A DNA stretch of 64,000 nucleotides. Source: Copromyces sp. CBS 386.78. Lineage: Eukaryota > Ascomycota > Sordariomycetes > Sordariales > Sordariaceae. Where the stretch lies: the NCBI GenBank assembly GCA_030685235.1, contig MU839082.1, forward strand, positions 766,748-830,747, given 5' to 3'. How positions within the stretch are numbered: the stretch's first letter is position 1; each line of letters begins with the position of its first letter. The notes under the pieces are model-generated. The model ran no database searches. It was given only the letters and a program-made list of their open reading frames with translations, and was not told the DNA's origin. Positions 59,995 to 64,000 of this stretch are shown one piece after another. The position numbers were made by a program, and so were the translations under genes.

Positions 59995-62600
59995 TATAGG
60001 CGAACCTTTCTTCGAAGGCTTTAATTTCCTTATTAAAATAAAAATCGAATAGTAGATAAAAGGTTTCTATTTTTAAATTCCTTATTAACGTAATTTTATA
60101 CGCCTTAATAATAATTTTTAAATATTTAATTTAATATTTAATTAGCCTAATTACTATCCTTCGTAATTTATTATAAATTTCAATTAGTTAGTAGAAAACT
60201 AATACTTTATATATAATTATACTCCGAATATATTTAATATAAATCTCCTTTATTTATATAAAAAAATAATTTTAAATTTTCGTTATTAATTATATTAATA
60301 CGTTCGTTTACGTAGCTATTTTCTTTTTTACTACCTTTACGTATATTCGGTAATTAAATTTCTAATTTAATTAAACCCTAAAGAATTTAATTAATTCTAT
60401 TAATTTAAATATAATTCTTTTAATTTAAAGAATTTCTATTTTTAATTCCTTCGTTTATATAAAATATATAAATTTTATTTTACTTATTTCGAATTCTATT
60501 CTTCTTTTAATTACCTAACCCGAATAAATATCCTATATTATTTAAAGCGTTTAATAATTTTCTTCAGTAATTTTAATTACCATAATAATATTAGTATTAT
60601 TAATAAAGCCGACGGTAATTGCATTTTAAATAGTAATTAATTTATAATATAATAGGGTAATAAAAAAAATAAAAAGGATTAGTAAAAAGGGGGAACTTTA
60701 TAGTACGCCTACTACGATATTATAAGGTTAGGAAGTTTCATCGTCGAAGAAAAGAAAACCTTTTTTTTTAATAACGAAATTATTAATTTATTAAAAGATT
60801 TATTTCGGGAATTATATTTCCTATAATATATATAAAAGCTACTTATAATTAATTCTATCGAATATACCCTTTAAATCGAAGAATATAAAAAACATTACAA
60901 CTTTAAATTTCTATACTATATAAATTACATTAATAACTATTTAAATAGCGAATTCGGTTAAACAGCTTACCCGATTACCTATTTAATTTTCTAGAAGGAG
61001 ATTATATTCTTCCGCTACCTATATTAACCTTTTAATTATAAAAACTTCGAAAATTTTTCTAACGTTATTTAAAAGCGATATAAGCTATTATATTCCGGCC
61101 AATTTTTATTATTTAGCGCTTTTTCTAAATTTTTTAAAAATAATTACTTTTATATTCTTAAACCGTTAAGGGAAATATTTAAACCGGAAACTCGCTATAG
61201 TAAAAACCGCTATCGCTTACCTAAATAATTCCCTATATATTTTTAAAAATTTATTTAAAAATTAATTAATACTTAGTACTTTATTAAACGCTATTTTCGA
61301 AAGGATTTCCCGAATATCCTCTTTAATAACTAAATTATTAATAGGTACCGGAGTATCGCTATTTAATAATTAAATCCAATTTAATAAATAATTTGTCGGG
61401 ATTTCTATTTTTAGGAAGAAACGGTCGGTAAGGATACTTATTTTATTACTATAGTCTTCGACTTTATTTACCCGCTTATTTTATTTAAGGGGTAATAATT
61501 TTAATAAATCTACTAAATAATAATTTTATATTTTAATTTACTTTTTTAATAATTAAAATTTATTCGGGTTTTTTAACGTATTTATAATATAATTACGCTA
61601 TTTCGCTCTCTAAATTTTTATAATAAATTTCTTCTTTTTTATCGCCGCTTTTATAAATTCTTTCTAATTTAAAAGTATCCAATTTTTAAATTAAATCTAC
61701 TATTTCCACCGTACCTCCTTTATTACTATTTTATATTCTAAATTCTACTAGTCTATTTATTTTCTCCGACTTTTCTTTCGGTATAGGACGAATTCTTCTA
61801 CAATATTAATAAATTCGCCGTCGAACCTATTAAATCCTAATTCGAATTCCTTTACCGTTTTAATCCTTTCTAAAATCAATATTTTTTTTTTCGCCGCTTC
61901 CCGTACCTTTTTTACATTTATTAAACTCTAACTAAACCTTTCCTCTACTTCTACTTTTTTATTTTTTGTTTTCCTATTTAGATTTAAATTTCCTAGGGGT
62001 AATAATTTAAACCTCTTTGCCTATACTATTATATTCCCTAATATTTAGTTTCAATACCTTATAAAATTTATACGTAATTAATTATTTTATCTTTCTTTCT
62101 TCTAATTGCATTTCCAAACTTCGTTAATTCTCCGCAGAGGGTAATAAAATTAAATTTCTATTACCGTACCTATATAAATAACTTTACAGCGCCCAAATTA
62201 GTCCTATTCTTTAAATCTTAATTGGAGTAATAAAAGTTATAATCCCCTATAATTATATATTAACCGGCCGGGGGTCTCTCTTCAAAAAATTCGAAGAAGG
62301 AAGACTCCTACTAATATTCTAACGTACTTTAAAAGAAAATAGAAAAGTAAATAGAGTAAATAATTATTAATTTTCGTAAATTCTTTAATATTATTACGGC
62401 CTAATCTTTCCTAACTTAAAAATTTAAATCCTTTAAATTCTACTTCTTATTTATATAAATTACTATTTTACCCTTCTTCAAATAATTAATATTATAATAT
62501 CTACTACCCTTCGGCTAATAAATATCCTTATTTAAATTCTTACCAGGCTTTTAAATTACTATAATATTATAAATTTCCTCCTATTCAAATAACGTTTTCC
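59995..62600 (-). pseudogene. Decayed LINE ORF2 (AP endonuclease and reverse transcriptase)
   Basis: Endonuclease: PKGSRYYNINY (about 62520), IIIGDYNFYYSN-stop-DL (about 62260-62220, the GDFN..H..W block) and GELTKFGNAIRRK (about 62130), typical of the AP-endonuclease family in LINEs. Reverse transcriptase: a KAP-x-DGFPN-like segment at about 61290, FFDLKGIFDRINY (about 60870, the LDVSGAFD block), GVLQSSPFLLILFIF (60710-60664, from GVPQGSPLSPILFLF) and the catalytic FADD box as FINN at about 60610-60590. Both catalytic Asp became Asn by G-to-A on the coding strand. It cannot be active. Confidence 0.87.
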
Positions 62601-62979
62601 CTCTTTCGTACAATTTCCCTACATTTTAATAGAATATTTTTAATTAAATTATTAATTACCCTATAAGAAATTTCCTTTTAATTTAACAATGGGCTAAAGG
62701 GGTATTATTTCTTTAAAAGTAATAGTAACGGCCGAAAGTATAATAACGATAGAATTAATATAAGTACAGTCATTTATATTCTAAAAATAAATATAAACGT
62801 CTATTAGGTTTATACCTATAAATTTCGGCCGAAAATTACCTCTAATTTTTTTAGGGCGGCTTCTTTTTCTTTTTCCTATAAATAATCTTTTTAAAATTAT
62901 AATTAAATAGGAATTAGAGGGGGCGTTAAAAATTATAACATCCTCCTCTAACTCTATTATCGGTTTTAATACCAATTTA

Positions 62980-63893
62980 GCCGGTCTTTTATAAATAATA
63001 AAGTTGCAAAGCCTTTTAATATAATTAATAAATACTTTCGTATAAATTACTCTTATAAGCGGGTACTTCTTTTTATCGAAGGCGAAATACCCTAATTTCC
63101 TATATAATTTATAAAAAATTAAAAAATTATCTTTATTCGAAAGGTAATTCTCTTCTCCTATACGCGGCCCTTCGTATTTAATTTTATTATAATAACTATA
63201 AACGTCTTCCTAATAATAGAATTTCGCCGTATATTTAAAATACTAATATTTAAAGTACTATTAAGCGGAGGCCGTAATTTAAAACGATTTATATATATAT
63301 ATACCGCCGTCCTAAAGGAAAAAATTCTTTTAAAAGAAAATTATAGCCCTTACAATTATAATTTCTATTAAAAATATTTTTCTTTCCTCCCCTTCGCGTC
63401 TCTTTTAAAATTTAGCCCGAATAATCTCTACTTCCTTATTCCTCGCCTTTATTTCCTATATAATTAATTTAAATTATTTTATATTAATACTAGCTTATAA
63501 GACTCTTTTAATTAAAACGGCTACGGTATTTAAAAATATAATAACTTCTTTTTTAAAAACCATTTTAACTTAAACCTAATATTTCTAATACTAATCCCTA
63601 ATTAATTCGTCGAAAATAATTATATAATCTCCGCTCGTTACTATCCTAATAGCCGTACAGACTACTTTAAACGGGCTCTCCTTTAAAGCGCCTTCGACAA
63701 CCTACTTTATATTATTATTTAAACGTATAATAAATTCGACAATAATTTAAGCCCCTTTAATAATAAATTAACTTTCGTAATTAGAAAGGATAAATTTCTT
63801 AATAATAACGGTAAATAAATAGTAGAAAGTAATATTAACCCTATCCGACAATTTCTGAATAATATTAACTTATTTCTTCGGCGCTTCTTAAGC
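62980..63893 (-). pseudogene. Decayed LINE ORF1-like region
   Basis: From 63893 to about 63290 the minus strand reads nearly continuously (VINIIQKLSDRV-like start, then VVEGALKESPFKVV, then IRIVTSGDYIIIF). The pattern TSGD-x-I at about residue 95 resembles the single-strand-binding part of Tad-type ORF1 proteins. After that the frame degenerates to a Lys/Arg-rich stretch. The reading in other frames around 62781-62975 is a shadow. Family assignment rests mainly on its position upstream of the endonuclease. Confidence 0.5.
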
Positions 63894-63905
63894 GTCTTTT
63901 TTTAT

Positions 63906-64000
63906 GAGCGACTCTACTCGCACCGTCAGAAAACTCTACTCGGACCGTGATCCACTTTTTTCTCCCATACAAAACCCTAACCCTGCCGTCCCGTCCCCGT
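63906..64000. mobile_element. Left end of a TIR DNA transposon, truncated by window end
   Basis: The first 21 bases are identical to those of MITE 4 (GAGCGACTCTACTCGCACCG then T). The 12-bp motif is present at positions 7-18 and, as CTCTACTCGGAC, at 29-40. The following TGATCCACTTTTTTCTCCC and CCCTAACCCT match the subterminal sequence of the element at 49766. The segment is un-RIPed. It is probably the larger, possibly autonomous relative of MITE 4. The right half lies outside the window. Confidence 0.82.

Larger units (their letters stand above)
57625..63905 (-). mobile_element. Near-complete LINE (Tad-like: ORF1, AP endonuclease, RT) on the minus strand
   Basis: Reading from 63905 downward, an ORF1-like region, an AP-type endonuclease and a reverse transcriptase appear in the order of Tad1-type LINEs. 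About 2.4 kb of further sequence follows to the 3' end TAATAATAGTC (57625-57635, plus strand). The 3' end coincides with that of the truncated copy at 524-2891. Length is about 6.3 kb. The 5' edge abuts the TIR element starting at 63906, so its exact start is uncertain. All domains carry RIP stops. The last 300 bp (57640-57850) are less mutated than the coding part. Confidence 0.88.

Noticed and set aside
60720..61490. Fairly open plus-strand frame in the LINE
   Set aside because: The opposite strand carries clear RT motifs in order (DFD-like, GVPQGSP-like, FADD as FINN); the plus frame is antisense to RT and has no recognisable domain.
1..64000. CRISPR array or bacterial features
   Set aside because: The tandem repeats have no unique spacers of constant length, and all recognisable elements are fungal eukaryotic transposons.

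Overview
This window looks like an AT-rich, transposon-packed, gene-poor compartment of a filamentous ascomycete (Pezizomycotina) genome. Almost all of it carries the signature of repeat-induced point mutation (RIP). CpA and TpG are scarce, TpA dominates, CpG is spared, and recognisable transposon reading frames are full of TAA/TAG stops at former CAA, CAG and TGG codons. ATG is rare because it becomes ATA, which is why there are hardly any long ORFs. I find no intact host protein gene. The species cannot be named from the sequence.

Layout. 1-276 is the end of a TIR DNA transposon cut by the window edge. 524-2891 is a 5'-truncated LINE copy with a direct repeat of up to 15 bp. Gypsy chromovirus A runs from 3222 to 24382 (308-bp LTRs). 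It is split by a roughly 13.8-kb Helitron-like block (8145-21928, minus strand) that carries a decayed RepHel gene, an intron-containing accessory gene and several minisatellites. A young 192-bp solo LTR (23696-23887, TSD CTAAT) sits in A's 3' part. Chromovirus B spans 24785-33436 (345-bp LTRs, TSD TATAG) and contains two 413-bp MITEs. 33437-40077 holds a minisatellite and a probable MULE transposase relic. Chromovirus C spans 40078-48500 on the minus strand (298-bp LTRs, TSD AATAT). Then come a 436-bp MITE (49099-49534), its probable 3.7-kb larger relative (49766-53446), a tRNA-headed SINE-like element (55322-56130, TSD 13 bp), a 418-bp MITE (56451-56868), a near-complete LINE on the minus strand (57625-63905) and the start of another TIR transposon (63906-64000).

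The most interesting system is the TIR transposon/MITE family. Five elements have perfect 8-bp target duplications. Every terminus that can be read in full carries a 12-bp motif repeated exactly 22 bp apart. Three terminal variants are present, and in each a MITE can be matched to a larger element. Short insertions (MITEs, solo LTR, SINE head) are largely un-RIPed whereas elements of several kb are saturated, which gives a relative chronology. The SINE and the LINE share a short 3' motif before their triplet-repeat tails, so the LINE may have mobilised the SINE.
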